64,000 bases of DNA from Acinetobacter chengduensis (GCF_003664645.1 NZ_RCHC01000019.1:1-64000); one strand, 5' to 3'. Shown: positions 10,601-18,600, numbered from the stretch's first letter. A program made the numbers and translations. Notes: generated by a model from the letters alone, not told the origin.

Positions 10601-11107
10601 TTGAGTTTTTGAATCAATAGCTACAGATACACAAAACTCAATAGTATTTCCCGCAATTTCCGCCTTAGCCTGCAAATAAGCAAAATGCTTATAATCTCTT
10701 TTTTGACCTGAACGGGCTGTTTCAATATGGGTGCATTTACCATTTTCTAGTGCTTTTAAAAGGCACGGAATTAACATGCTCCGTTCATTTTTACTGTCTA
10801 AGCCACGTTTGATTTTCCCCCAGCTATCGCCGCTATTTACTGAAATTTCACCTAAAAGTGGGTGCTTTACAGTATTACCTTGAATATGGCTTTTAAAATA
10901 CTCGCGTACTAAATCAAAATAATTCGGGTTTGGAGTGTTTTTAGCAAAATTTTCTCTTGGTTTATTTTCCTCAATTTCATTGCCAGTCAATACTGCTACC
11001 AGTGGCACAGAACGGGCTTTCTCGGCCTGCACCTCTTGGTGAATTTCCTTCGCATTTTTCAGCAAATCAAGACTATTTGCTGTGCTCAATAAGATCTGAA
11101 GATCCAT
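4628..11107 (-). CDS. giant DarB/DdrB-like polyvalent protein: ParB-like, pyrophosphatase, SNF2-type helicase, N6-adenine methyltransferase
   Basis: About 2159 aa from the ATG at 11107 (MDLQILLSTA). Rough domain order: residues 80-190, possible barnase/EndoU/RelE-fold nuclease (PBECR-like, weak); 245-415, DdrB-type ParB domain with GAPIIGPDRVVESGNGRSIA; 700-820, phage-type inorganic pyrophosphatase with HYGYFEGTEGADGDELDVF; about 900-1100, low-complexity Gly/Ser/Asn linker; 1120-1740, SF2 helicase with Walker A GTGTGKT, box VVDESH, LSATPW and GRIYRVGQ; 1780-1990, methyltransferase with EPSAGDGA and NPPF; C-terminus, a second ParB-like segment (YVLLSGYERFRLA). In P1, DarB and DdrB are separate proteins that enter the cell with DNA and block type I restriction, so here the roles appear fused. 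It has its own late promoter and terminator, which suits a virion protein. Confidence 0.9.
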   Translation of the reverse strand: MDLQILLSTANSLDLLKNAKEIHQEVQAEKARSVPLVAVLTGNEIEENKPRENFAKNTPNPNYFDLVREYFKSHIQGNTVKHPLLGEISVNSGDSWGKIKRGLDSKNERSMLIPCLLKALENGKCTHIETARSGQKRDYKHFAYLQAKAEIAGNTIEFCVSVAIDSKTQKWAYNIMSDQQAQVTRDAQKYEGVTPVAGFDSTQDEYDSAVFDGLNITILSSTATKPMLIEGRQNKVKTAKGTRLDTNLAIIEAGDLIASHDHLGNANKSYPQELQPRDRSRQSSQAQIHSIAKDLDPESLGRSSRADSGAPIIGPDRVVESGNGRSIAIQLAYKTGQADEYRAWLLENAEYLGLSTAQIESMKEPVLVRVRKTETDRSKFAVEANQDDKLSYSATERAKSDAKRLTAGLLELFNPDESGNLISASNSKFISGFLDSLGPDEAAQYITTDGKPTQALVMRIKSAVFSKAYNDDRLLEMVADQTKSDLQNVLNALSMAAPKFIEAQAVSGAMKGQIEDVSSSIVDSIEKSLDKRIVNAILDATNLIEKAKYNNHAISEYISQLGLFGDLPEGVGELAVFIMANARSAKKLSIAFKAMASFAEKSAVDGLNMGLFGEPEPVSILDAVSYANRALLEEYGDSKSQINMFDGTSTSEQGQKDAIQVAAAQSATSPVNGIAEPSDADKISGNYLKGKVQLDGMVIAIENPAGSIRAGTDENGDAWKNTMMHHYGYFEGTEGADGDELDVFIKHDAQNLNGPVFVINQINPKTGDFDEHKIVLGATDEKDAKQIYLSNYDENWQGLKSISELTIEEFKTRLATDWAQSLNAYDDSTNSAMTMDKPLSLLSELKQAFNNNQPLQMLKLALACLMYKGTAPAFEQVNPLVNYTTKKGKTLQGIVVPFETVKYKADAQALDPYTFMYERQGWFVRLKHLANIDDALLTPEQILLKKGQTNGTATDPSKTDTSELGAGTGSKNGATHESGTAGALAGSTSNTDGSNGPIGNASNGLSEGNASGIGSGSNHANAGKRKRNFASANSATNDGKRSSADGEQGSFTTADRDRHAIQSAKTAGSELSEKEQLQKDAEGIPVEWADIDNIRKTLPYLLPEQQDDVAKAEKRLLTGNKNGILFTNGTGTGKTFTGLGLVKRFVSAGKGNILIVSMNDKIVRDFVKSGKPLGLNIHQLNGIDDNGGEKHSIVATTYANLGQNETLADKHWDLIVVDESHNLMQSEEGKETAALRKIRALTGHHMGFYDWFDNRHRAERPPKIMVDAPMFDADNKPIMNADGTQKTQQVEGNSYAPGPEYDAWQLKQAEQQKIWKKNWNTQPAGRTKVIFLSATPWSYIKTIEWAEGYLFDYVAPEKRWNDEAEGTRYNSGDDRSNFYMRNFGYTMRYNKLTRPDGKVDSGVNEREFANKLKAEGAVSGRELVVNFDYDRKFILIESEAGKEIDRGIDLLWESKDDDGNYIYGDLLRAVLSRFNYLSRERLLEAIKADAVVDQIKKSFALNRKVVVFHDYNEGGGFSPFSFMGFGNYADDSNRVKIMQAQYERFSKEHPDLVQLNLSFKSPIETLTNAFPNALLFNGRVSKGQRAKNADLFNEDGSGRDLIIVQSDAGATGISFHDTTGKHQRVIFNLGLPKRPAKLRQTEGRIYRVGQASNAIQRYLTTGTKWETSAFANTIAQRAETVDNLAKGDDAVVSIRDSIINAYENAEYFEPSDADGKGGKEYDEENARIARMTPFDKALTFYYNKGKNRDKRKDKIGKDWYATPEPLGLKMMQWAGVHKGDDVLEPSAGDGAIGRWIPADANGTMIEPSVELAARAQLANTTAKIETGSFEDHNTMIKYDAIVMNPPFGHAGALALEHLKKACKHLREGGRVVALIPQSANLERGLEAWHASREGSEFYTAARITLPSSTFENANTGVNTFILILERHASPDTAPNMRNLDYSHVSSNVDLFEAIRDVQLAPRQLRTDEQLMEYGLVLSPFRSSHILTGVGVTTPEIREALLANRFVYENSKDPNTLECYARNIKSIMESLKDVQKIMPHTHDAYDGWQHDGVFERVPVKQIKVDLTKYIHREMKATLKTPIVVQERGNAYVLLSGYERFRLAKEKDETFIPSVIIPEQYVIGKTTLAKAYKLTPIPLDPEVFAQHLFSVLDDEAVRLLA

Positions 11108-11158
11108 AACATTTCCATTCATTAAGAATGCATGAAGGATATGGCTTTATAATTTGGG

Positions 11159-11175
11159 CATTTTTTTTTATTCCC
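11159..11175 (-). promoter_or_regulatory. putative late promoter, variant
   Basis: GGGAATAAAAAAAAAATGC on the minus strand, some 55-60 bases before the giant gene. It differs from the family by T for C in GGGAAC. Confidence 0.5.
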
Positions 11176-11178
11176 AAT

Positions 11179-11207
11179 TTGACAAACTATAGATTTAGAG
11201 TTAAATT
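11179..11207 (+). promoter_or_regulatory. sigma70-type promoter for a small RNA
   Basis: Perfect -35 TTGACA (11179-11184), 17-base spacer, -10 TAAATT (11202-11207). Predicted transcription start is near 11214. No open frame follows before a strong terminator. Confidence 0.65.
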
Positions 11208-11213
11208 TTAATC

Positions 11214-11311
11214 AAAGGCGTCTTGATCGATTGGCTTCCCCAATCCGCAAGACACTTTCAAAAGAGCAATTCCACATAGAGGGCTTTTCCCACTCGGAAT
11301 TGCTTTTTTTT
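11214..11311 (+). ncRNA. two-hairpin small RNA, candidate C4-like antisense RNA
   Basis: About 95 nt between a good promoter and eight T. Hairpin 1: GTCTTG (11220-11225) pairs with CAAGAC (11248-11253), enclosing ATTGG/CCAAT around the loop CTTCC. Hairpin 2: AGCAATTCC (11265-11273) pairs with GGAATTGCT (11296-11304), enclosing GGG-CTTTT-CCC, then the T-run. Both apical regions carry CUUCCCC/CUUUUCCC, which could pair with GGGGAAG-type Shine-Dalgarno regions. This resembles the organisation of P1 C4 RNA, which silences antirepressor synthesis. The C4 assignment is inference; the sRNA itself is better supported. The rest of 11108-11429 holds only the late promoter and the antitoxin promoter region. 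Confidence 0.6.
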
Positions 11312-11429
11312 GCCTGAAATTTACCATCTGCTTTTAAAATACTGCTCCGAAAAATGGCATAGGTTGCATTTGGTTGCACTTAGTTTCTTTTAGTTGTATA
11401 TTTTACTTATTGTATATGAGGATAAAGCA

Positions 11430-11651
11430 ATGGGTGCTACAGCAGTTAAAATTGATAGCGCATTCCTAAGTCAAGCTAAAGCATACGGCGATGCACAAAG
11501 CCGAAGCGCTACAAAGCAAGTTGAATATTGGGCGCGTATCGGCAAGATTGCGCAAGATAACCCCGACCTAAATTTTAATGATATTTCTGATATTTTAAAC
11601 GGGATGGCTCAAGTAAAAGCAGGCATGACAACCGCTTATAAATTTGGATGA
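11430..11651 (+). CDS. ParD-like antitoxin
   Basis: 73 aa from the ATG at 11430, preceded by GAGG at good spacing; an upstream in-frame ATG lies in the promoter region. AVKIDSAFLSQAKAYGDAQSRS and QVEYWARIGKIAQDNP match the ParD_like antitoxin family (ribbon-helix-helix type). The toxin gene starts three bases after its stop. The region just upstream has a direct TGTATA repeat spaced by AT-rich sequence (about 11395-11416) that could be the autoregulatory operator. It is one of very few plus-strand genes within the late block, so it is transcribed independently. Confidence 0.85.
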   Translation: MGATAVKIDSAFLSQAKAYGDAQSRSATKQVEYWARIGKIAQDNPDLNFNDISDILNGMAQVKAGMTTAYKFG

Positions 11652-11654
11652 TCC

Positions 11655-11954
11655 ATGGATATTAGACAAACTTCTCAATTTGAACGGGCAGTTAAAAAGC
11701 TCAAAAAGCAAGATAAAGCCCACCTAGACGAAGCAATTAAAGAAGTTTATTTAAATCCAGATATAGGTGAAAAAAAGATAGGCGACCTCGAAGGTGTAAG
11801 TGTTTATAAATTTAAAATGAATAAACAGCCTGTTTTACTTGCCTACTCAGTGGATGAGGAAAGCTCAGAAGATAACCCTGTATTAATTCTTTACCTGCTC
11901 AAGCTTGGCAGTCATGAGAATTTTTATAGAGATTTAAAAAACGATTTAGATTAA
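11655..11954 (+). CDS. RelE/ParE-superfamily toxin
   Basis: 99 aa. The fold signature is clear: QTSQFERAVKKLKKQDKAHLDEAI, then LEGVSVYKFKMNKQPVLLAYSV and LLKLGSHENFYRDLK. Proteins of this family cleave ribosome-bound mRNA or poison gyrase; which applies here cannot be told from sequence. The size is normal and it is coupled to the ParD-like antitoxin by a three-base gap. In a phage-plasmid such a pair would stabilise the episome; it could also act in superinfection exclusion. Confidence 0.88.
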   Translation: MDIRQTSQFERAVKKLKKQDKAHLDEAIKEVYLNPDIGEKKIGDLEGVSVYKFKMNKQPVLLAYSVDEESSEDNPVLILYLLKLGSHENFYRDLKNDLD

Positions 11955-11960
11955 GCCCAT

Positions 11961-11991
11961 AAAAAAAGGCGCCGTATATGGCGCCTTTTTT
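11961..11991. terminator. bidirectional terminator between convergent genes
   Basis: GGCGCC-GTATAT-GGCGCC stem flanked by A-run and T-run. It serves the plus-strand toxin and the minus-strand gene ending at 12003. The stem contains one CGCCGTA word. Confidence 0.85.
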
Positions 11992-12002
11992 ATGCGTAAA
12001 AT

Positions 12003-12368
12003 TTATAATAGATCTTTATATGATTTGTATATCCCAGAGCACATATCCGCTTTTTCATATTGATTAATATCTGCATTCGCTGAATGTACGGCGGAAAGGG
12101 TCGTATTATAGATTTTTTTCTGGCCAAACTTCTTAATGCATTTATTGTTTGTATCTGTGTAGTGATTCATCCACGCTTTATTGATTTCATAACGGCAATA
12201 ATTACTTACTGTCATCAAGTAGCCGAACAAATCCGCCGTATCTTCACAAAACTCTAAATCTAGGGTCTTCGGATCTAGTGGCGGAGGCGGTTTACTTGAA
12301 GTTCCCTTGGCATAACTTACACCTGTAAGCATTGATAAGCACAGCCCCAGCATAATTACTTTTTTCAC
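12003..12368 (-). CDS. secreted Cys-rich small protein of unknown function
   Basis: The start is the GTG at 12368 (VKKVIMLGLCLSMLTGVSYA), with AGGGGG upstream. The first 20 residues are a classic Sec signal peptide cleaved after VSYA. The mature part begins KGTSSKPPPP and contains four Cys (FCED, NYCRYE, NKCIKK, DMCSGI), suggesting two disulphides in the periplasm. It is the last gene of the operon behind the DarA-like gene. A periplasmic role in lysis control or exclusion is possible but unproven. Confidence 0.7.
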   Translation of the reverse strand: MKKVIMLGLCLSMLTGVSYAKGTSSKPPPPLDPKTLDLEFCEDTADLFGYLMTVSNYCRYEINKAWMNHYTDTNNKCIKKFGQKKIYNTTLSAVHSANADINQYEKADMCSGIYKSYKDLL

Positions 12369-12480
12369 AAATACCCCCTGATAAAAACAACCCGTAAAGT
12401 TACAAATTGTTTGTACCAGCGACAGCAATGTAAATACAAGAGAAAGTTTAGTTTTTTACTAGATGGCAAATTTTTAAAGC

Positions 12481-12843
12481 CTATTCTTTTTGAAGATCCT
12501 CCCCCACATCCCAGCAGACTTCCTTCCATTGATTTAAATTCAGCTGTTTAGCCTGTTCGCGTGTAACGGTCATAAATATTGGTTGCATCTGGTGGTGCTG
12601 TATTAACAAAAGGTTAAGCTTAGCGCGTAAAGGATTCATGGCTAAGTTATTAGCGATAATCCTTTCCTCATCAATGTTGGGCCTGATACGGCGCCATGCA
12701 AAGTATTCACGTACGTTCTCAAGATAATTAGCATCCGATTGCTTAACCACTTCTTCCAATCGCTCCATTGCATCCTTATTTTGCACATCAAAGCAGGTTA
12801 ATGCCTCTGATAATTCCCATGACGGATAGCCAAAAATACTCAT
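12481..12843 (-). CDS. hypothetical protein (120 aa)
   Basis: The ATG sits inside an octamer array (ATGAGTATTTTT). The protein is helical and charged, with a basic WRRIRP patch in the middle and EVCWDVGEDLQKE at the end; no known domain was recognised. It lies between the 60-aa gene upstream and the secreted protein downstream in the 14.8-12.0 kb gene run. Confidence 0.65.
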   Translation of the reverse strand: MSIFGYPSWELSEALTCFDVQNKDAMERLEEVVKQSDANYLENVREYFAWRRIRPNIDEERIIANNLAMNPLRAKLNLLLIQHHQMQPIFMTVTREQAKQLNLNQWKEVCWDVGEDLQKE

Positions 12844-12866
12844 TTACTCAATTACTCATTTAATCC
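12841..12866. repeat. octamer linker at a gene junction
   Basis: Three octamer-like units (ACTCATTT / ACTCAATT) span the stop of the 60-aa gene and the start of the next gene. Confidence 0.55.
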
Positions 12867-13042
12867 GAAATAATACGCTTGCTTCTCACTGGGTCGCACT
12901 CACAACCACGGTGAGTGCTAAATGGCGTTTTAAGTCCGTTCCCATGGCACCAAGCCTTATGCATGGCACGGCGGTGCTTTATCTCGTCAGCAGTCTGTTT
13001 GGCCAGAAATACAAATCGATCCATATTGGCTTTACCCGGCAT
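12860..13042 (-). CDS. hypothetical short basic protein (60 aa)
   Basis: Begins MPGKANMDRF, with its ATG overlapping the stop of the SprT-like gene (TAATG), which argues for translational coupling. Basic, with two His, and three Cys including GCECDP. No domain was recognised; a small zinc-binding protein is possible. Confidence 0.6.
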   Translation of the reverse strand: MPGKANMDRFVFLAKQTADEIKHRRAMHKAWCHGNGLKTPFSTHRGCECDPVRSKRIISD

Positions 13043-14220
13043 TAGTTAGCCTCCACATAGGCGACTTTTTCACAGCCTTCGACTGCACATAAAATCATGC
13101 TGTTTGGAGCTCCCCACATATTATGGTTGCAGGTCGGGCATGAGTATTTTGAACGGTTAGAGCTATTTAATTTCTTTGGCTTGATTGGATTGCCGTCTTC
13201 ATCTTCAGGCAGTGGGTCTTCAATAAACGATAGTACCTTTGGGTCTGCGCCAGTATTGCCTTCAGGCTTGCGCAAGCGTTCGGGTATATTGTTTATTGCG
13301 TTGGATACCCTCTGGATAAAATCAGCTTCAGTCATTGGCGGAAAGCGGTCAAACCAAGATAAAGAAAATTGAGTGGATACCAGCTCCAAGCATGCCTGCT
13401 CAAATAAACCGCCTTCCTCAATGTAATGCGTCATTTTCTGGCCGACCTTTTTACCCTCTTTCGTTCCAGTGGTCGAAGGTACCAAGCCAACAGATAGCAT
13501 TTTGTCTGACCACTCATGATTGTGGTACCCGCTACGCGATGGTGTGCCGAATGCAGATTGCCATAAATGGCATTGCTCATGCACTAGCGTGGATAGTGTC
13601 TCCGGGATAGAACGCACACCAAAAAAAGCCGGATTCAATGCAATTTCATCTAGCTGCTCCCCTTCCGAGTTCACGAAACGGCCTTCTGCAAAATATCCGC
13701 GTGACCGCTTGTCACGTTGCATTGTGATTAAGCATTTTGGTAATTCACCGTCAAATAAGCGCTTATTGAAAAAATCGAAGGCTTGATTTAGCTCATGATA
13801 AACGTCCAGCGTTGGGCTTCTTTCTGTATTGTGCAATACAATTCCAAAACGGGCGCCCTTGTCTGTTTCTATGCGTACCAGTGGAATACCTAGAAATGCC
13901 TTAGAGCCGTCATCAAGTAGGGCGCCGCCTTGCTCTTGCTCTGTGATTGCGTTGAATTGTTTTTCAGTTATCAACTGATTGGCGACAGCAAAATATTCAG
14001 ACTCAAGGGAGTAAATAACCTTAAACCCCATGAAGCTATCCGGCTGGCCACTTTTCCCGCTGGCAATTTCGCTAGGCATCATCATAGAAAGATTGTAGCG
14101 CTCAATTAGAAGGCGCTCCCTATTGCCCAAAATGGCAAAAGCTGGCCATTCTGCATATTTATTGCGAAATAGCATGCCAAGCGAAACGATTTGAGTTTTG
14201 ATTTCCTCTATGGTGTTCAT
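13042..14220 (-). CDS. SprT-like zinc metallopeptidase with C-terminal zinc ribbon
   Basis: 392 aa. Residues about 125-290 carry a SprT-type core: NKRLFDGELPKCLITMQ, then LVHEQCHLWQ (HExxH near residue 213) and the downstream NHEWSDKM, whose His is the likely third ligand. Residues about 362-386 form a zinc ribbon (CPTCN...CAVEGC). The first 125 residues are unassigned. SprT-like peptidases occur repeatedly in phage and conjugative polyvalent-protein gene sets, consistent with the DarA/DarB-like neighbours. A likely job is clipping proteins near DNA, but the substrate is unknown. Confidence 0.82.
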   Translation of the reverse strand: MNTIEEIKTQIVSLGMLFRNKYAEWPAFAILGNRERLLIERYNLSMMMPSEIASGKSGQPDSFMGFKVIYSLESEYFAVANQLITEKQFNAITEQEQGGALLDDGSKAFLGIPLVRIETDKGARFGIVLHNTERSPTLDVYHELNQAFDFFNKRLFDGELPKCLITMQRDKRSRGYFAEGRFVNSEGEQLDEIALNPAFFGVRSIPETLSTLVHEQCHLWQSAFGTPSRSGYHNHEWSDKMLSVGLVPSTTGTKEGKKVGQKMTHYIEEGGLFEQACLELVSTQFSLSWFDRFPPMTEADFIQRVSNAINNIPERLRKPEGNTGADPKVLSFIEDPLPEDEDGNPIKPKKLNSSNRSKYSCPTCNHNMWGAPNSMILCAVEGCEKVAYVEAN

Positions 14221-14795
14221 TGATTATTACCCGCTTGAAAAGTAACAACCTTGTCTTGCTTGTGGCGTGCCAGTGTTAGAAGCAAATTATTTTCAATGTC
14301 GGTTAGTTTTCTGTGTGGCTTATGGCAGATATACAGCGTATTTTCACCCATTCCACCAAGCCCCCACATATCTATTGTTTTTGCAAAACAGATACGGCGC
14401 CCATCTATCGCCTGAAAAGTAACGCCATTGCGAGTGATATGCATCAAATTACCGATGGCGCGAAAATCGTCTGATTCTTGGATTTTATCCCGGTAATCTA
14501 ATAAAAAAGATCTTAAATCGTATGCCATTCTGTCATTGGCGATGCACATAGTTGTGCTTTTGGGATTGGTTAGAAAGTTGAATAAAACAAGCTTATAAAA
14601 GGCGCGTCTTGATTCATGGTGTGGCAAATCATCATTAATCTTAATTCGATCATGATCCAAAAGTTTATTTAAAATATACAGTTCGCTATCAGTCGTTTTT
14701 AACCCCATCGCTTTAAAAAACGCGGCCGGGTTTCCTCTTAACTCTGTAAGCTTTGCATTCAATTCTGTTCTTTCAGCATCCGACATATTGCTCAT
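14217..14795 (-). CDS. hypothetical protein (192 aa)
   Basis: Starts MSNMSDAERTELN and overlaps the SprT-like gene by four bases. The central part (SRRAFYKLVLFNFL, CIANDRMAYDLRSFLLDYRDKI) faintly recalls the first half of a terminase/helicase ATPase, but no Walker motif is present, so no enzymatic claim is made. It follows a terminator at 14804-14836 and has no visible late promoter of its own. Confidence 0.6.
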   Translation of the reverse strand: MSNMSDAERTELNAKLTELRGNPAAFFKAMGLKTTDSELYILNKLLDHDRIKINDDLPHHESRRAFYKLVLFNFLTNPKSTTMCIANDRMAYDLRSFLLDYRDKIQESDDFRAIGNLMHITRNGVTFQAIDGRRICFAKTIDMWGLGGMGENTLYICHKPHRKLTDIENNLLLTLARHKQDKVVTFQAGNNQ

Positions 14796-14803
14796 ATATT
14801 TTC

Positions 14804-14836
14804 CAAAAAAAATAAGCCCAATTTAGGGCTTATTTT
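14804..14836 (-). terminator. intrinsic terminator after the DarA-like operon
   Basis: AATAAGCCC / GGGCTTATT nine-base stem with A/T flanks. Confidence 0.8.
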
Positions 14837-14872
14837 GATGATGAAAATAATATTGAACTGGTTAGCGAATAA

Positions 14873-15664
14873 TCAATTAAGCGCAGTAATAACCGTGTTA
14901 GCAATGACTTTCGAGGCTTCCGGGAGCAGATAGTGGCTTTCATCTTGCTCTGCATATTCAATCGCCCGTTGAATTAACGCCGCATCCACTTCGGCACCTT
15001 CAATGACAGATTGATAGAAGGCCCCAGCCTCATCGGCTGGTGAGTCAACTAAATCGGGCTGTGCTTCATCCTCAAATTCAGCATTAGCTTGAGCGTTCTG
15101 CTCTTGTGCATCTGGCAATGGTTGATCATTTGCCGGGTACATATCTTCATCGCTTGCGATATCAAGTGCTTTAGGCCCAACGATAAGGCGTCTTTCAGCA
15201 TAAGCCCATTCTATAAATGCCCAGACTGGACTGCCCGGCAACAAATACTTGCCGATGCGCATGCCGTCAGGATGCTTATTGATGTAAACGCCGTAATTCA
15301 GATCCATTTCCAATTGATCACGCAAGAAAGAAGCATCACTTCCTTTTAGCTGGGTACGGCGTAACTCATGCAACAATTCATTGGTTTTGGTTTGATCTTT
15401 AATAGAGACTGCATAGTCTTTAACAGATCGTTCAAAATCAAACTGAGGGCGCAGGCGCACAGCTATTTCAGTGTGCTTTTGCACTAATTCCAGCAATGAA
15501 GTATTTGCACCATCGACAGCAGGCTGAGCAGTTAACTCTGCAATGATTTCGTCAATGCGTTTTACTTTTTGAATGTAATCTAAAATGCCTAGTGTACCTG
15601 TAGCCACATCATTCGCGATTTGATCAAGCTCCGCAGTGAGCTTTAATTTTTGCATTAAGTTCAT
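14873..15664 (-). CDS. hypothetical protein paired with the DarA-like protein (263 aa)
   Basis: Starts three bases after the stop of the 1014-aa gene, in one late operon. The N-terminal half is helical (DQIANDVATGTLGILDYIQK). A middle domain around GVYINKHPDGMRIGKYLLPG is followed by an acidic Gln/Glu/Asp-rich linker (residues about 175-215) and a short helical tail. No family was recognised. Context suggests an internal virion protein or an accessory of the antirestriction proteins. Confidence 0.6.
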   Translation of the reverse strand: MNLMQKLKLTAELDQIANDVATGTLGILDYIQKVKRIDEIIAELTAQPAVDGANTSLLELVQKHTEIAVRLRPQFDFERSVKDYAVSIKDQTKTNELLHELRRTQLKGSDASFLRDQLEMDLNYGVYINKHPDGMRIGKYLLPGSPVWAFIEWAYAERRLIVGPKALDIASDEDMYPANDQPLPDAQEQNAQANAEFEDEAQPDLVDSPADEAGAFYQSVIEGAEVDAALIQRAIEYAEQDESHYLLPEASKVIANTVITALN

Positions 15665-15667
15665 AAA

Positions 15668-18600
15668 TTAGCCCTTCACCGATTTAGCTTTTTCCATTTT
15701 GGCCGTCATAATTAAATTAAGTGCCTGCTCTAATTTCGCGTAAATAGGCGAGGTCGTGTCCTCTGCATACTTTTCTGCTACTGCGGAAAATTCGTCCATA
15801 TCCAGCCCAGCCAAATCAGCCTCACCAGAAATTAACTGATCAAGCCACAATTCGTCTTTATTGCCTGCCACTGGCTCCGCTCCTATATTTTCTGCCGGTA
15901 GTGGATCTTCAGCACCATCTGCCGGCAGTGGATCTTCAATCGTTTGCTGTTCTTTAATCGCTTGCTGTTCTTCTTGCCACTCTAAAAGCATATTAAGTTT
16001 ATCAATGGCTTTTTGGCGTAATTCTGGCGTGCCACCAATTTGAAACTCTAACTTACTGCGAATATCTTCAATTGGTAAGCCTGCAAATAGAGCATTGGAA
16101 GCAGCCATGAATTGCTCATCTGTAAAGCTGGCCATAAGTGCACGGGCTTCACGGGCTTGTGAAACGATTGCAGCACGGCGGGCGCGGTAGTGTTCTTTCG
16201 AGTCAGTAAAAGCCGGCTCCCCCTGGACCACTTCTGGCGCCGTATCGTTTAGGCCCAGAAAATCATCACCTTCAATAAGCTCTAAACGTGCTTTTGCCAC
16301 TTCCCAGCTATCGCCAACACCTTTAACAGCATTGCCAAACGTTTGCAGGCGATGGGCCAGCCAAGACTTAATGCCATTCAATGTACTGGCATAACCACTG
16401 CCAATTGAATCAAGGCTTAACGTCACATCGTATGCATCACCATCACCCAGCTTTTTAATTTTCACAGATCCAGCAGGCTTACGTGCACGGGGATTTGTAC
16501 TTTTGATTTTATAGCGAGTCTCAAGAGTGGCTTTTGGTGTTTCTTCTACTGCAAGACCATTTTCTTTTAAGATGCTTTCAACCTTGGCCAACTTTTCTAA
16601 AGCCACCTGATAAGCCGATTCATCTTGCTGTACAGATTCGCTTTCCAACTGCGCTTTTAATGCAGTTTGGTATAAACCGTTAGCTTTCAGGTAATCCGGG
16701 GATGAGCTATTGCCTGCGGTATCTTTGATAATTTGTGTACGGCGTTTTACCACTTCAGCATCAAATTCAGCACCCTCTGTAGGTAGCTTAGCGTTAGTTT
16801 TAAGCCAGCGTAGATACTGCTCTTGGTTTGCCAGTTTTTCGTCAAAACTCCATTCGCTTTGAGCTTGTACGCGTTCAACTGCATTGTCTGACCACGGATT
16901 TAATTTGCCGTTTTCATCGCGTAGTGAATCAATATCTGCCTTAACCTGCTGTTTTTTGGTCGCTTCAGCTTGAGCCACTTTATTTTCTACAAGCTCTGCC
17001 GGCTGTTTCAGATTGCCTTCAGCCATAAGCACAGACGTTGAATAATCTGCGGTCGGCATTTTGGCCATAGCAGAATCATTAAAACTTTCGGTGCTGAATT
17101 GTGCTAGTGAATCACGTGTAGCGCGATATGCATCCATAGCTGAGCTAAAGAAAAATACTTCTTTTCCGTCAACTTTTGCAGACACAGTAGCACGGCTGTT
17201 CATTTCTACAGTTTCAAAACGCGCCCCACCCAATGACGTTGCATTCTCAACTACACAAAACAAACGATTATGCTTGTCAAACAGTAGCTTAGGCGTTGCT
17301 TTTAAAACCATGTGTGAATACTGAGGATGGCCAATTGTGATTAAGCCATTTTGCTGGAAATAGGGATCATCCAAATAAGCCAAAACATAGCCACCATCAA
17401 TGACTTTAGGCACATAACCCTTTAACCCGGTATGAGATAACCAACGCTGGCAAGTCGAACGCATTTTTGCCGGGCCGGCTTTTGGATAAACGTGGCCGTT
17501 TTCATCTTTAATTAGCCCATGCGCTTGTATGATCTTGTCATCTTCAGTCTGCTGTTCGCCGTCAATCGTCCCGTGCTCTGGGTTTGCTTGTGCTACCGCC
17601 GTACTTTGATCAAGTTCAAGCTGTAGTGCTGCAATCTCTTGATCTAAATCTAGCAATTCCTGTTGCTTTTCAGACTCCATTAAACCCAGCTCTGTGAGTG
17701 CACTTTCTGCTTTAACTTTTCGCTCTTGATTGCGTAAAAAGCGGGCACTGTTGGCTTCTGCAATTTTAAGCATTCGCTTGGCCAATGCTGGAATATTTAC
17801 GTCTTTACCACTTTTCGGCTGTAATACGGCGGTTACATCACGCTTATTCAGCATGAATTTCCAACTTGTTAGCAGGTCGGAAGGGTTTAATTTTGCAGGG
17901 GTAGCGTCTGGATTGTGATAAACAATTGTGATGCTTTGGCCATCTGATAACTCAAAAATCTGCGCAATATTGACAACGCCATGTTTTTTAAATGGCTCTG
18001 TCTTTGTCACATTAACCGGCTTAATTTTATCGGCCGCGCTACCCATTGCAGAAATAATTCGGTTAGACAGTGCATCCATTCGAGCTACCTGCGAAACAAT
18101 CGAATCGTACTGCTCCACTTCAGAGTCAGCCATAACAATTGATTTAACAACACTTGGCGGTGCTGGCTCTTGCATTAGTCGTAAAGGGTCATAACGCACC
18201 ATATCAGAGACAAGCCCCGTCACATCAGAATGACTAGATAAAGTGGTTTCTCCCTTCCATACGACTGGGTGAGCAGTTAATTGCTGGTGAAGCCTGTAAA
18301 GCTCTTTGTCTGTAATGCGTGATTTAAAGCGTGCACGGCTTTCATTACTTAATAGACGATCTAAAACAAACGCAGGCGCCTCTAGCACGTCATAAGCTTG
18401 ACACGCACCCACTCCACCCAAATCGCCGTTAAACGTGCTTAGGCCCACAAATATGGCATGCTCTGGGCTTGTTGCGCCCAATACGGCGATACTGCATAAA
18501 TAAATATTTTGGCTATCAACAATATTTAAAATCTGCCATTGCTCTTGGTCTGTACTGCCTTCAAGTGCGATGGCCATCATTGACGCCGCCCCGCCACTGA

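Noticed and set aside
11175..11179. Late promoter motif treated as a sigma54 promoter (GG-N10-GC)
   Set aside because: Some copies fit GG...GC by chance, but spacing varies and the invariant block is GGAAC plus an A/T tract.
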